Assembly: GCF_958445495.1 (NCBI RefSeq)
Contig: NZ_CAUCSQ010000003.1
Location: forward strand, 1-64,000
Source: an uncultured Bacteroides sp.
GTDB taxonomy: Bacteria > Bacteroidota > Bacteroidia > Bacteroidales > Bacteroidaceae
DNA length: 64,000 nucleotides
Reading direction: 5' to 3'
The stretch's first letter is position 1. Each line of letters starts with the position of its first letter. This document shows, in pieces, positions 4,249 to 13,377 of the stretch. Made by a program: the position numbers and the translations under genes. The notes beneath the pieces were generated by a model. It had not been told where the DNA came from and did no database searches. It saw only the letters and a list, made by a program, of their open reading frames with translations.

Positions 4249-6483
4249 CTATACTCCGAGTTCCAGTTGATTCTTCACCAATGTGTAATATGCCTCTTTC
4301 TTTGCCGTCAGCTCCTTATGGGTACCCGACTCAATTACTCTCCCAGCTTCCATCACGACGATATTATCCGCATTCTGTACCGTACTGAGCCGGTGTGCCA
4401 CCACCACAACCGTCTTACCTTTATAAAACTGAGTCAGATTATCTAGGATAATCCTTTCATTATTGGCGTCCAGAGCATTAGTGGCTTCGTCAAAGAATAG
4501 AAACGTCGGGTTCTTATAGATAGCACGGGCTATTAACAACCGTTGCTTCTGCCCCTGGCTCACACCGTTTCCTTCCATACCAATCTTGCTGTTGTACTTT
4601 TGCGGGAGTGATTCGATGAATTCTTTGATATTAGCCATCTCCACAGCCTTCAACAGTCTCTTTGTATCTACCGACTCCTCACTGATAGTAATGTTTTTCG
4701 CGATAGAGTCAGAGAAAAGAAAACCATCCTGCATTACAGCACCGGTATTTTGTCTCCACAGATGGGGGTTGATGTCTTTAAACGAATAATTGCCCACTTT
4801 TATGTCTCCCTTTACCGGCTCATAAAATCCTAACAGAAGCTTGATTATAGTTGTCTTGCCGCTACCGCTAGCGCCTACAATAGCAGTCACTTTGTCGTGA
4901 GGAATGGTAAGATTCAGATTATCCAGCACATAATCCCTTTCCGCACCATCGTAACTGAAACAGACATTCTCCATCCTAATATCCCTATTTTCCGGCAGCA
5001 CATTTATCTTATCATTCACCGATACGATTTCTTCCTCTTTGTTATTAATCTCATTGAGCCGTTCAAGACTAATTTTCGCATCCTGCAATGATTGACTGAA
5101 ATTTATCACCTGACCGATAGGACCGGATAATTGTCCGATGATGTAACTGATGGACATCATCATGCCCAAGGTTATATCCCCGTCCACCACTGCTTTTGCC
5201 GATAAGAAAGAGATAAGAAGCGATGTCGTCTGGCTGAAAAATATGGAACCGACCTGTTGAGTTTGCCCCAATGCGGTACCTTTGATACTTATCTTGAACA
5301 GTTTCACTTGTATGGATTCCCATTTCCAGCGCTGTTGTTTCTCGCAGTTGTTCAGCTTGATTTCCTGCATACCTGTAATGAGTTGCACCATGTTACTTTG
5401 GTTGGCGGAGGCCTGGGCGAAACGGGCATTGTCCAGTTTACGGCGATAACGCATGAAAGACAGGATCCACAGTACGTACAAAGTATTTCCTAACAGAAAG
5501 ACGATTAATATGGTCAGATTATAGTACGCCATGATACCGGCGAAAATAAAGAAGTTGAAGAAGGAGAAGAGGGTGGACAATGCCGTTCCGGTCATAAATG
5601 ATTGGATACGCCCATGGTCACCAATCCGTTGCAGGATATCCCCAATGTTTTTCGCATCAAAAAAGCGGATAGGCAGTCTCATCAGTTTGGCGATAAAGTC
5701 GGAAATCAAGGTAATGCTTATCCGGGTATTCATGTGCAGGCTAATCCAACTTTGAATAAAGCTGACTCCCGTCTGGGTGACTGACAGAACCAGCTGTGAT
5801 ATCAGTATCAACGTGATAAAGTTCAGGTTATTGTTTCCGATACCCTGGTCGACCATGGCTTGTGTCAGAAAAGGAAGGATGAGGGAGAAAACACTGCCCA
5901 ATAGCATACCAATCATCAGTTGGAATAATTGGGATTTGTACGGGAACAGATATCGCAGATAAAAAGAAAGGTTTTTCTTTTGCTGCTCCTGATCGTCTAT
6001 ATGTTCGTAAAATTCAGGGGTGGGGGTCAATAATAGAGCAAATCCAGCTTCCTGTCCTTTATCTCTGGTACTAATCCAGCACTTTTCAAATCCTGTTTTG
6101 CCAATGGAATACTTCCCTTTGTCGGGATCAGAGATGCTGAATGAGTACTCTTCTGCTATTTTAGAAAAAAAACTCCTCTTCTTCCTGATATCATACAACA
6201 CTACAAAATGATTCAGGTTCCAATGAAGAATACAAGGCAGTGGTACATCCTCAACCAGTTGCTGAAGGCTGATACGCACTCCCTGCGTTCTCATGCCAAT
6301 ACTTTCGGCAGCATCACTGATACCGAGCATGGACACCCCCTGGCGAGTAATGAAACTCCTTTCCCTCAGATTTTGAAGGGAGTAACTGCGACCGTAGTAT
6401 TTAGCGACCATACGCAGACATGATGGACCACAGTCCATCGAGTCTAGTTGCTGGTAGTGAGGAAAAGATTTAATCATTGACAT
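4249..6483 (-). CDS. C39-peptidase ABC exporter (PCAT) for the lanthipeptide, 744 aa
   Basis: This bifunctional inner-membrane protein should cut the precursor after its double glycine and export the core. The N-terminal peptidase has Cys18 (DSMDCGPSCL), His92 (NHFVVLYD) and Asp119 (SISDPDKG). Six membrane helices follow (about 190-460). The nucleotide-binding domain has Walker A GASGSGKTT, the signature VSQGQKQRL, Walker B FLFFDEATNALD and the switch His in VVVAHRLS. All catalytic motifs are intact. The start overlaps the end of the elimination-domain gene by 14 bases; an alternative ATG is at 6477. Its adaptor partner downstream is broken, so export across the outer membrane is doubtful even though the enzyme looks functional. 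Confidence 0.93.
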   Translation of the reverse strand: MSMIKSFPHYQQLDSMDCGPSCLRMVAKYYGRSYSLQNLRERSFITRQGVSMLGISDAAESIGMRTQGVRISLQQLVEDVPLPCILHWNLNHFVVLYDIRKKRSFFSKIAEEYSFSISDPDKGKYSIGKTGFEKCWISTRDKGQEAGFALLLTPTPEFYEHIDDQEQQKKNLSFYLRYLFPYKSQLFQLMIGMLLGSVFSLILPFLTQAMVDQGIGNNNLNFITLILISQLVLSVTQTGVSFIQSWISLHMNTRISITLISDFIAKLMRLPIRFFDAKNIGDILQRIGDHGRIQSFMTGTALSTLFSFFNFFIFAGIMAYYNLTILIVFLLGNTLYVLWILSFMRYRRKLDNARFAQASANQSNMVQLITGMQEIKLNNCEKQQRWKWESIQVKLFKISIKGTALGQTQQVGSIFFSQTTSLLISFLSAKAVVDGDITLGMMMSISYIIGQLSGPIGQVINFSQSLQDAKISLERLNEINNKEEEIVSVNDKINVLPENRDIRMENVCFSYDGAERDYVLDNLNLTIPHDKVTAIVGASGSGKTTIIKLLLGFYEPVKGDIKVGNYSFKDINPHLWRQNTGAVMQDGFLFSDSIAKNITISEESVDTKRLLKAVEMANIKEFIESLPQKYNSKIGMEGNGVSQGQKQRLLIARAIYKNPTFLFFDEATNALDANNERIILDNLTQFYKGKTVVVVAHRLSTVQNADNIVVMEAGRVIESGTHKELTAKKEAYYTLVKNQLELGV

Positions 6484-7357
6484 GGGGCAAATATTTTATT
6501 CGAGCTATCCAACTCGAATAGAATCTACTCATAAAATTGTATACGATTAGTTCATACTGCCTATTTTTTGAACGAAACAATCGAATTAACATCATATGTA
6601 TATAGCTGCTTAGCAGTATTTGCATTTCTCTACTATCATTCGCTCCAATAAGTTGCTGTACAACAGATTTAAGAGCATTTGAACGGAATTTTAATATGTC
6701 ATACAATGCCTTATACCCTTCATCTACTTTTTTATCCCAGAGCACTTCTTCCAATTCATGAGAGTATTCCCGATACATCACATTAAATTGCTTGGCATTA
6801 AACTCATTAAATCCGAACTCCATTTTATAAGATTTATCCATTGATTCAAGAAATACTTTTCTCTGTTGTAAATCATAGGTAAAGTCTACAAGCAAGCTAT
6901 CAATCATCTTCGCAGCTATTAACCATCTGGCAGATTGAGGCATACCTTCCAATATTCTCAACAATTTCAATGTATGAGTGCTATCTATGCAAAACAGGGT
7001 TTCTGTCAATTCCATCAAATGTCCTTTATATCTTTCTAATTCCCGATTATAGGTATCCAGTTGAATCTTCCATACCCTATCATTTTCCACAACTTTGTTG
7101 AATTGCTTATAAAACAATCGAAGTATTTCTCCAATAAATTTACAATCTTTTACTAGAATTCTTATGCGTAAATGAAAATCCGGATCTGAATATCGGATAA
7201 AGAACCATTTTTCCATATATTTTTTTCTTTCCAAAACCAAAATTATCTTAGTTAACTCATTCACTAAAATTTTATCTGCCGTATTACTGCCAGTATATAC
7301 TTTGATATATATCCATTCGCTTCCTGGTATAAATGACCTTTGAATCTTACTCATCAT
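6470..7357 (-). CDS. Split LanB C-terminal protein: lanthipeptide glutamate elimination domain, 295 aa
   Basis: The protein matches the thiopeptide-type bacteriocin biosynthesis domain (Lant_dehydr_C/SpaB_C). Hallmarks are the early PGSEWIYIKVYTGSNTADKI block, WFFIRYSDPDFHLRIRI and a helical C-terminus with FYSSWIARIKYL. In class I lanthipeptide synthesis this domain removes glutamate from glutamylated Ser/Thr and leaves dehydroalanine or dehydrobutyrine. Here it is a separate gene two bases from the glutamylation protein, as in other Bacteroidetes lanthipeptide clusters such as pinensin. It is cytoplasmic and expected to act as a complex with the protein of 7360-9543 and the LanC cyclase. 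Confidence 0.9.
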   Translation of the reverse strand: MMSKIQRSFIPGSEWIYIKVYTGSNTADKILVNELTKIILVLERKKYMEKWFFIRYSDPDFHLRIRILVKDCKFIGEILRLFYKQFNKVVENDRVWKIQLDTYNRELERYKGHLMELTETLFCIDSTHTLKLLRILEGMPQSARWLIAAKMIDSLLVDFTYDLQQRKVFLESMDKSYKMEFGFNEFNAKQFNVMYREYSHELEEVLWDKKVDEGYKALYDILKFRSNALKSVVQQLIGANDSREMQILLSSYIHMMLIRLFRSKNRQYELIVYNFMSRFYSSWIARIKYLPHVND

Positions 7358-7359
7358 TT

Positions 7360-9543
7360 TTACTCCTTATAAAATGCAACAATACATTCATTTAGATACT
7401 TTCCATCCGTTCCTTTAACAACTAACTCATCTTGGGCGAAAATAAATTCCAATAGCTGAAATACCGGACACTTTTTAACCACAGATAAAAAGGCACGGAT
7501 GCTACAAGTACTATGAAAATCAATAAATAGTTCATTATCACCTTCTGCCAATAAAGCTGTTACTGGGATATTTCTTTTCATACGCCACACTGCAACGTTA
7601 TCAACCAAATCAGCATCTGGCGACTGAAAAAAAGCAATGATTTCGTCTTGCCTGACCCTCCATGAAGCAAGAGACAAAATAGAGTTACCATACCTGATTC
7701 TGGGCTTATAATCTAAATGTTTTGCCAGTTCTCCCCAACCAATTCCAAAAGTCGTTCGCTTTCCTTGATGTTGCATATCGCATAAAAAACGGTAAACAGG
7801 TAATGTATCATTGTAATAATTATGAGCAGTCGTTAGGCGAGGAAATATCTTTTTATTCAGTCTTTTAGAACGAAGCACCAGCTTACCCCCTTTGCATGAA
7901 AGCATCAAATCGTCAACATAGATTTTATTTGCTTCGGGTAAATCCGAACTGGTCAGATAAATAATCTCATGCTCCCGGATATGCGGCCGAGACAATATAT
8001 TTCCAACTCTTGAACCAGGCAAATGAACTATCTCCGCCAATATACCATCTGTCACCAGTTCATTCTCTTTTTTAGAAATATTTTTTACTAATTCCTCCAT
8101 TTCGGAATCTAAATGGGCAAAACGCGATAATAGATTGGCTGCAGAATCACCCCCAATACTTTTTATAAACAAAAAAGGAGTTCCATTTTCCTCTTTGGTT
8201 ACTTGAAACATTGTAAATAAGGTATCAGGAAATCCGTTCCAATTTTCCGGAACTGATTTAAATTCTTCCGAATGAAATACAATTTCATTCGCTCCCTCCT
8301 TCAATGCTTTCAATAATCTTTCCAACAACAATGTTTGTACATTTGTCATGGCTTTGGCAGTTTGTTGTTTTCGCACAGGCAATATCAAATTATCAACAAT
8401 AGGAGAAATATCCCCTATTCCATGCCCTATCGGATAACCAATTCCCAATTCAGAATCCAATACCATCGCCAAAGGAACTTCACGTTCTTCATATCGTTCA
8501 TAAAAAGCTGTTCTGAAACTGTCCAACGGCGATGTTCTCGCTTCTCCCATTTTACTAAAAAATGAAAGTATCGACTGTAATTCTGCGATTATGTTTTTCC
8601 CCAAAGTGGCAACCGCACTTTTCCGCACTGCATCCACCTGAAAAAGATAGTTCTCCGTATATGGAACCGGAAGTTCACTAACGATATCCACAATCCTATG
8701 ATAATCAGTCAATGAATAAGACTTCCCCATATCTATCTTTTTCAGTAAATCATTGATGTTGCACAAAGAACCCAGTAACTGACGAGTACTATCTGCCAAA
8801 TTCATCTTACTTAAAATCGTAATTATTTTATTCAAATAAGCTTCACCTGTAATGCTTACATCCAATTCGCTCACCAACAACTGCGATTGAACAAGACTTT
8901 CTATAAAAAGCTGAGCTTCCGATTCTTCTATTCCCTGCTCTTTTAAATAACTCTCTATTTCTTTTATCATGATTCCGGATGCCGCCTTCTTCAATATAAC
9001 ATCTAAATATTTAGAACGCTCAACAGACGAAATTGTGTGCATACGCCTTTTGTTTAAATACTTATATTCAATATAGCGCATACACTTACCTACTTTATAA
9101 AGCGTATTATTTGAATAATAGCGTACTTCTCTTCTTATATCCGGCAGATATCCAAGAAACTGCGCCAATGCACACAAATAATACATATCAAGCCGCGTGC
9201 ATCTGTCGATTTCATCAGTAATGTCGAATTGAGTAGTTTCATCAATTTTACCTACCGAGCAAGTGGCAAATAATCCGAATGGAGTACAACGAGTGGACAT
9301 TCGACTTAGATACTTCACAAGCGAGGTTTCAATTTTACGTTTTTTATCCTCTTCTTTGATTTCACCGTTAATCAGTTTCTGAAGTTCTTTATATAAATCG
9401 GGAGAACCCACGTAAACAGTTTCTCTAATTCGTTCGCCTGCAAGCAACTCTAAGAATTCTCCTTCCATATCAAAAATCTCCATCAGTCGATCCACAGAAA
9501 AAGCCGGTAAACGATAAACAAATTTCTCAAAAGGTTGAAACAT
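7360..9543 (-). CDS. Split LanB N-terminal protein: lanthipeptide dehydratase, tRNA-dependent glutamylation domain, 727 aa
   Basis: This is the Lant_dehydr_N family, which transfers glutamate from glutamyl-tRNA to Ser/Thr of the precursor. The conserved core RMSTRCTPFGLFATCSVG is present, as are the acidic and Arg-rich segments around SRVGNILSRPHIREHEI and RYGNSILSLASWRVRQDEI. The length of about 730 fits a split LanB; full LanB is about 1000. The start is placed at 9543 (MFQPFEKFVYRLPAF) because the longer frame to 9621 overlaps the upstream gene and adds no conserved sequence. It lies between the TraB-like gene and the elimination protein, with gaps of 2-11 bases, so all are cotranscribed. 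Confidence 0.92.
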   Translation of the reverse strand: MFQPFEKFVYRLPAFSVDRLMEIFDMEGEFLELLAGERIRETVYVGSPDLYKELQKLINGEIKEEDKKRKIETSLVKYLSRMSTRCTPFGLFATCSVGKIDETTQFDITDEIDRCTRLDMYYLCALAQFLGYLPDIRREVRYYSNNTLYKVGKCMRYIEYKYLNKRRMHTISSVERSKYLDVILKKAASGIMIKEIESYLKEQGIEESEAQLFIESLVQSQLLVSELDVSITGEAYLNKIITILSKMNLADSTRQLLGSLCNINDLLKKIDMGKSYSLTDYHRIVDIVSELPVPYTENYLFQVDAVRKSAVATLGKNIIAELQSILSFFSKMGEARTSPLDSFRTAFYERYEEREVPLAMVLDSELGIGYPIGHGIGDISPIVDNLILPVRKQQTAKAMTNVQTLLLERLLKALKEGANEIVFHSEEFKSVPENWNGFPDTLFTMFQVTKEENGTPFLFIKSIGGDSAANLLSRFAHLDSEMEELVKNISKKENELVTDGILAEIVHLPGSRVGNILSRPHIREHEIIYLTSSDLPEANKIYVDDLMLSCKGGKLVLRSKRLNKKIFPRLTTAHNYYNDTLPVYRFLCDMQHQGKRTTFGIGWGELAKHLDYKPRIRYGNSILSLASWRVRQDEIIAFFQSPDADLVDNVAVWRMKRNIPVTALLAEGDNELFIDFHSTCSIRAFLSVVKKCPVFQLLEFIFAQDELVVKGTDGKYLNECIVAFYKE

Positions 9544-9554
9544 ACTATTCTTTT

Positions 9555-10580
9555 TTATTCCACCGGTTTTACGGTATATCCCATTTTTCTTAACTGATTG
9601 ATAAGCCCTGTTTCTCCACAAAGATGTAAAGCTCCTACAGCAATAAAAGAAGGTTCTTTTATTATTAAATCAGGAATTTGTTGTATCCATAGCTGATTCC
9701 TTTCATGAAGAGTTATTTTCATTTGATTTTTCAAATAATCTATAGCCAAACTATCTGATTTATAGTTCCGAAAATCTATTTCATCTAATTCTTTTGCACA
9801 CTCCTCCACCAACCATAGATCTTGTTTATTAAAATAGGCCAGTTTCATTGTTTGAATGATTTTCTCTCGTTGTCTTTGATAATCTTCTTCTGAAAATTGA
9901 TTACTATCTTTCTTAAATTCCTTCAAAAGTTCTATTAGACGAGTCGTACTTTCCATGAGTGTTTTAGGAAGAGAATCGGTATTCCAATAAGTTCGAAATA
10001 ATAGTTTTTCTCTTATTTCGCGTGTATCCAACCCCCTGACTATATATCCGTTTTCTGTAGCTTTATCACAGAGATATGAATCCAAAAAACTTCCTTCACT
10101 TTTCGTTGAATCGGTATGGTGTTCCTCCCTTATATGCTCTCTTTTGGATGTTATCGCACAAAACAAGTATAAATAATTGGGACTTAGCTTTACTTCGTCA
10201 GCTTTACCATTGAAATACTTTAAAGTAATAGAGTCTAATAGGTATAAATCTTCTTTATTTAACATTTTGGAATAAGTGGAATCTATAGGTAGAAAACGAT
10301 CTCCATATGAATGCTGAAAAACGTCTTTAACTATCGATATATCAACTTCTGTAACAAACTGAGAAGTTGCATCAAAAGAACGATAAAAACCAGGAATCTG
10401 TTTCAGAAAAGTTTCAAAATTACGTTCTTCGATCGGATGGAATGTGCCAAAAAGAAAAGAGGATTTATCTAAACCATTACCGGAAATTTCCCATAATAGT
10501 CCGTTGCTTTTTTGTTGACATAAAGTGAATTGACAAAGTATGTAGAAATATACGAAAATATATACACTTGTTTTTATCAT
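9555..10580 (-). CDS. TraB/GumN-family protein, secreted, 341 aa
   Basis: After a signal peptide (IKTSVYIFVYFYILCQFTLC) the protein shows the two family hallmarks: an N-terminal FLFGTFHPIEE motif and a C-terminal IAVGALHLCGETGLINQL followed by MGYTVKPV. The family includes the Tiki metalloproteases, whose GTxH and GALH-type motifs bind metal. Acidic residues between them (TEVDIS, EECAKELDEID) could complete the site. The role in a lanthipeptide cluster is not established. Leader trimming or self-protection are possible, because it should face the periplasm or outer surface. ATG 10580 was chosen because it gives a clean signal peptide just after the upstream stop; an ATG at 10607 is in frame. 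Confidence 0.75.
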   Translation of the reverse strand: MIKTSVYIFVYFYILCQFTLCQQKSNGLLWEISGNGLDKSSFLFGTFHPIEERNFETFLKQIPGFYRSFDATSQFVTEVDISIVKDVFQHSYGDRFLPIDSTYSKMLNKEDLYLLDSITLKYFNGKADEVKLSPNYLYLFCAITSKREHIREEHHTDSTKSEGSFLDSYLCDKATENGYIVRGLDTREIREKLLFRTYWNTDSLPKTLMESTTRLIELLKEFKKDSNQFSEEDYQRQREKIIQTMKLAYFNKQDLWLVEECAKELDEIDFRNYKSDSLAIDYLKNQMKITLHERNQLWIQQIPDLIIKEPSFIAVGALHLCGETGLINQLRKMGYTVKPVE

Positions 10581-10593
10581 AGCATTCCATATT

Positions 10594-11769
10594 TTAATTA
10601 TTATCATACTTATAAACTACTTTTCCAAAACGAGGTATCCCATGAAATGATTTCCTTAAGAATTCATTTACACTATTATGATTATGTATAGAGTCAATTA
10701 TAATAGCGAAATTTCCATTCGTATAATCCAAAATTGCTTTTTGTAAATCCATGGTAACTCCAATACAATTCCCTATAATCGACACGTTTCTTGATATAGC
10801 TTCGGACAAACTAAACATGTAGTTTTGAGACTTCACCCAATTATCTTCTTTATATAAAGAATGCTGAGAATATAGTCCACACGTTATATACTTTCCATTA
10901 TAGTTTATCCTTGGTATTAAATAACTTAAATGAATATCGAAAAAAGGATCAAAAATAACATCGAATAATGTCTCCCCAATAAAATCTTTTAGTTGTTTCT
11001 TGGATAGATATTGTTTGGGAATAAGAATCAGTTTTTCTCCCATAGGATGCTTTGCCGTAAACTCAACATCAGATGAAACAACCCATATACAAACATCATA
11101 TTGTTGTAATGCATTAATTATAGCCAAAGATGTGTTGGAACTTCCTGCTGTTACTAATACGTTCATTCCTTTCTGGAGATTTGCTTTACGTATCATGCTA
11201 TAAGCGGTCTGCGCAGCAACAGAAAAAGACGCAGCAATTTCATCCGTCAAATTATTAGGTATACTAATTAATTGATCCTCATTAAAAATTTGAAATCGTT
11301 GAGAAGCATAATTTGTTATAATACCACCATAACTCCCATCATTTCTATATGGATATGCATTATTAGGAATAACACGATCACCTATTTTTAAACTCTTTAC
11401 TTTCTTACCAATATTCAAAACTGTGGCTACAAAATCGGAGCCAAATAGAGAATAAAAATATCGGCTATTTTTACTCAACATATTACATCTATCATTAAAT
11501 TCCAGCATTATAGCTTTATCTCTATAGTTGCATGAAAAAGCATTGACTTGTACACTTACTGCATATTCAGTTAATCGTTCTTCATTCTTCACCTCAATAT
11601 CTAATAGACCAATATTGATGTTTTCTCCACAAAGTATGAAGTTATAATATAAATTATTGGGGTAAATATCCCGAATAATAGGATTACATATTGCTAATGT
11701 TTCCATTGATTGATTTTCTATTTCTTGTTTATAATAATAGGCAACTAGTCCATTCTCTATTACTCTCAC
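10594..11769 (-). CDS. MDR-family oxidoreductase, candidate dehydro-residue reductase, 391 aa
   Basis: This is a medium-chain dehydrogenase/reductase. The GroES-like half contains VNAFSCNYRD and FGSDFVATVLNIGKKVKSL followed by KIGDRVIP. The Rossmann half contains MNVLVTAGSSNTSLAIINAL. The NYRD motif and lack of clear zinc ligands place it nearer the quinone/enoyl reductase branch. In class I lanthipeptide pathways MDR enzymes of the LanJ(A)/LtnJ type reduce dehydroalanine to D-alanine, and this gene directly follows the LanC gene, so the same role is proposed. The start is uncertain: GTG 11769 overlaps the upstream gene by 41 bases with GGAGG directly adjacent, while ATG 11706 would overlap nothing. 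Confidence 0.75.
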   Translation of the reverse strand: MRVIENGLVAYYYKQEIENQSMETLAICNPIIRDIYPNNLYYNFILCGENINIGLLDIEVKNEERLTEYAVSVQVNAFSCNYRDKAIMLEFNDRCNMLSKNSRYFYSLFGSDFVATVLNIGKKVKSLKIGDRVIPNNAYPYRNDGSYGGIITNYASQRFQIFNEDQLISIPNNLTDEIAASFSVAAQTAYSMIRKANLQKGMNVLVTAGSSNTSLAIINALQQYDVCIWVVSSDVEFTAKHPMGEKLILIPKQYLSKKQLKDFIGETLFDVIFDPFFDIHLSYLIPRINYNGKYITCGLYSQHSLYKEDNWVKSQNYMFSLSEAISRNVSIIGNCIGVTMDLQKAILDYTNGNFAIIIDSIHNHNSVNEFLRKSFHGIPRFGKVVYKYDNN

Positions 11770-12904
11770 CCTCCGTTAATTTATGAATTAGGAAACCCGA
11801 AAATCCTAAAAACAAAGAAGGATCATGGAAAAAATGTACATAAAGTTTTTTCTGAAGGTATAAAGAATATTTTTCAAAAAAAACAGATTCTGCGACATCT
11901 GACCAAAAGTCTGAAGCATCTTTAAATCTCGAGTCTGCGGTTAGTGAGTAAATTTGAGCATAAATAATACTGCGTGAAATATGTCCATGACAAAGTGTTA
12001 GCTCTCCATTGAGAGAACCGCTTCTTTGAATAGTCTTTTGTAGAATCGGTAGAGCTATTTGTATATAATCACTATTTTTAAGTATAATACCTGCTTTCAG
12101 AATTGCATAGGCAGCAGATAAGTCTCCATAACACCAAGCAACAGAACTTTCTTTTTTCCTTTGCATCTTATTAATATTACTTATATCTACATATGAAGGG
12201 AAAGTATACATCGAGTCATGTTCTTTAAAACTAAATAAAAGATCAATTATTTTTTTTATCACAGGGGTAATATCATCATTAATTATATCTTTTTCCTTGA
12301 TAATAAGTAAAAATAAAAGTAATCCTGTTATGCCATGTGGAACGCCCAAATTTATTCTTTGGTATCTATTCTTTTCATTTTGCCACTTTTGGCACCAATT
12401 ACTACTCATACATTTTCTTTCCAATATTTCCACAAAAACATAAATCTGTTTTTTGAGTTCTACATCCATAGGCTCCGTTTGAATAAAATAAAAAAGCAAG
12501 CCTAAAGCTCCATCAAAAAAATCTAAATTCTTTTTACTTAATTGCAACTTTAACTCTCGAAAAAGTATTTTATTGGCGTCTTTTATCCACCTGACTAATT
12601 CATCATCTTGTCTACTCTGTAATATTATTTTTATTATCCAAGATATACCGCATAATCCATACCCAAAAGAGTAATTATCTTTAATATTATCAATTATTTC
12701 TATTAATCTATTTTTTGTCTCATCCCAATATTTGTTTTCACCTGTAATTTGATAAAATCTAAAAGATGCCAAAACAATTCCCGTTCCTCCCACTATAATA
12801 CCAGCGGAATGTTTCTCATATTGCTTCTGCTTATTAATTTCTATTAACAAATGGTCAAATATTGTATTCAAATTTCCTATACTATTTATGTCGGTAATAC
12901 ACAT
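11729..12904 (-). CDS. LanC-type lanthionine cyclase, 391 aa
   Basis: This alpha/alpha-toroid zinc enzyme adds Cys thiols to dehydro residues to form thioether rings. Diagnostic motifs are GVPHGITG (His190), AWCYGD (Cys258) and LCHGHIS (Cys305, His306). The last three residues are the zinc ligands, so the enzyme looks active. The N-terminal HSAGIIVGGTGIVLASF and the central FDGALGLLFYF supply two further Gly-rich toroid turns. Length is typical of LanC (about 400). A ribosome-binding site (AAAGGA) precedes the ATG. It is the first processing gene after the precursor, separated by a weak hairpin. Confidence 0.92.
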   Translation of the reverse strand: MCITDINSIGNLNTIFDHLLIEINKQKQYEKHSAGIIVGGTGIVLASFRFYQITGENKYWDETKNRLIEIIDNIKDNYSFGYGLCGISWIIKIILQSRQDDELVRWIKDANKILFRELKLQLSKKNLDFFDGALGLLFYFIQTEPMDVELKKQIYVFVEILERKCMSSNWCQKWQNEKNRYQRINLGVPHGITGLLLFLLIIKEKDIINDDITPVIKKIIDLLFSFKEHDSMYTFPSYVDISNINKMQRKKESSVAWCYGDLSAAYAILKAGIILKNSDYIQIALPILQKTIQRSGSLNGELTLCHGHISRSIIYAQIYSLTADSRFKDASDFWSDVAESVFFEKYSLYLQKKLYVHFFHDPSLFLGFSGFLIHKLTEGESNREWTSCLLL

Positions 12905-12984
12905 AATTTTCCTTTCTAATTTGAGAAAGAAAGTGTGTCTTAAGTTTGTAACTCATTATCGTCATTTCAAGATTAAAGCAAGAG

Positions 12985-13016
12985 CCACCTCTTTGTATAA
13001 ATAGAAAAAGAGGGGG
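12985..13016 (-). promoter_or_regulatory. Hairpin between precursor and processing genes, possible attenuator
   Basis: CCTCTTT (complement of 13007-13013) pairs with AAAGAGG (complement of 12988-12994) on the minus strand, with extra C/G pairs around it. No clean T run follows. Such partial terminators after precursor genes often lower expression of downstream enzymes relative to the peptide. Confidence 0.4.
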
Positions 13017-13081
13017 GATATTCTAAATAACAGAAAAAATAAGTCTTTCAATCTTCGACACACTCTCTTTATTAATGCATT

Positions 13082-13330
13082 TTAAGGAGTAACATAAACT
13101 TCAGGCAATAAACATCCACCAGCATATACTTCTTGTGAGATGCCATCATTATTATTGTTTGTATCAAAATAACCATCTATTATTTCATATACAAGCGCAG
13201 TGTATTTAATCGATTTCGAGATAATTTGCGACCAACTACCTCCGCGTATTGCTCCCATTTCATAATCATTCAGATTCACAATTTCTTCCTTTTTGAGGAC
13301 TAATTTTTTAAGCTTTTTCTTTTCTTCCAT
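13082..13330 (-). CDS. Lanthipeptide precursor with double-glycine leader, 82 aa
   Basis: The leader (residues 1-31) is Lys-rich and ends in NLNDYEMGAIRGG, the Bacteroidales GG-type natural-product leader, which the C39 exporter should cut after Gly31. The 51-residue core starts SWSQIISKSIKYTALVYEII, includes a DTNNNNDG linker and ends GGCLLPEVYVTP. It holds four Ser (core 1, 3, 7, 9) and Thr13 near the start, Thr26 and Ser34, one Cys (42) and Thr50. One Cys permits a single thioether ring. The other Ser/Thr could stay as dehydro residues, be reduced by the MDR protein or carry other groups. It lies between the glycosyltransferase and the LanC gene. Confidence 0.88.
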   Translation of the reverse strand: MEEKKKLKKLVLKKEEIVNLNDYEMGAIRGGSWSQIISKSIKYTALVYEIIDGYFDTNNNNDGISQEVYAGGCLLPEVYVTP

Positions 13331-13377
13331 AATGTTACATTTTAAAGATTAATAATTATTTAAAAACCGGAATTCTT

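Noticed and set aside
12905..13040. Second precursor peptide (a GGSC sequence in frame on the minus strand)
   Set aside because: The frame has a stop upstream and no start codon or leader; the GG arises from the hairpin sequence.
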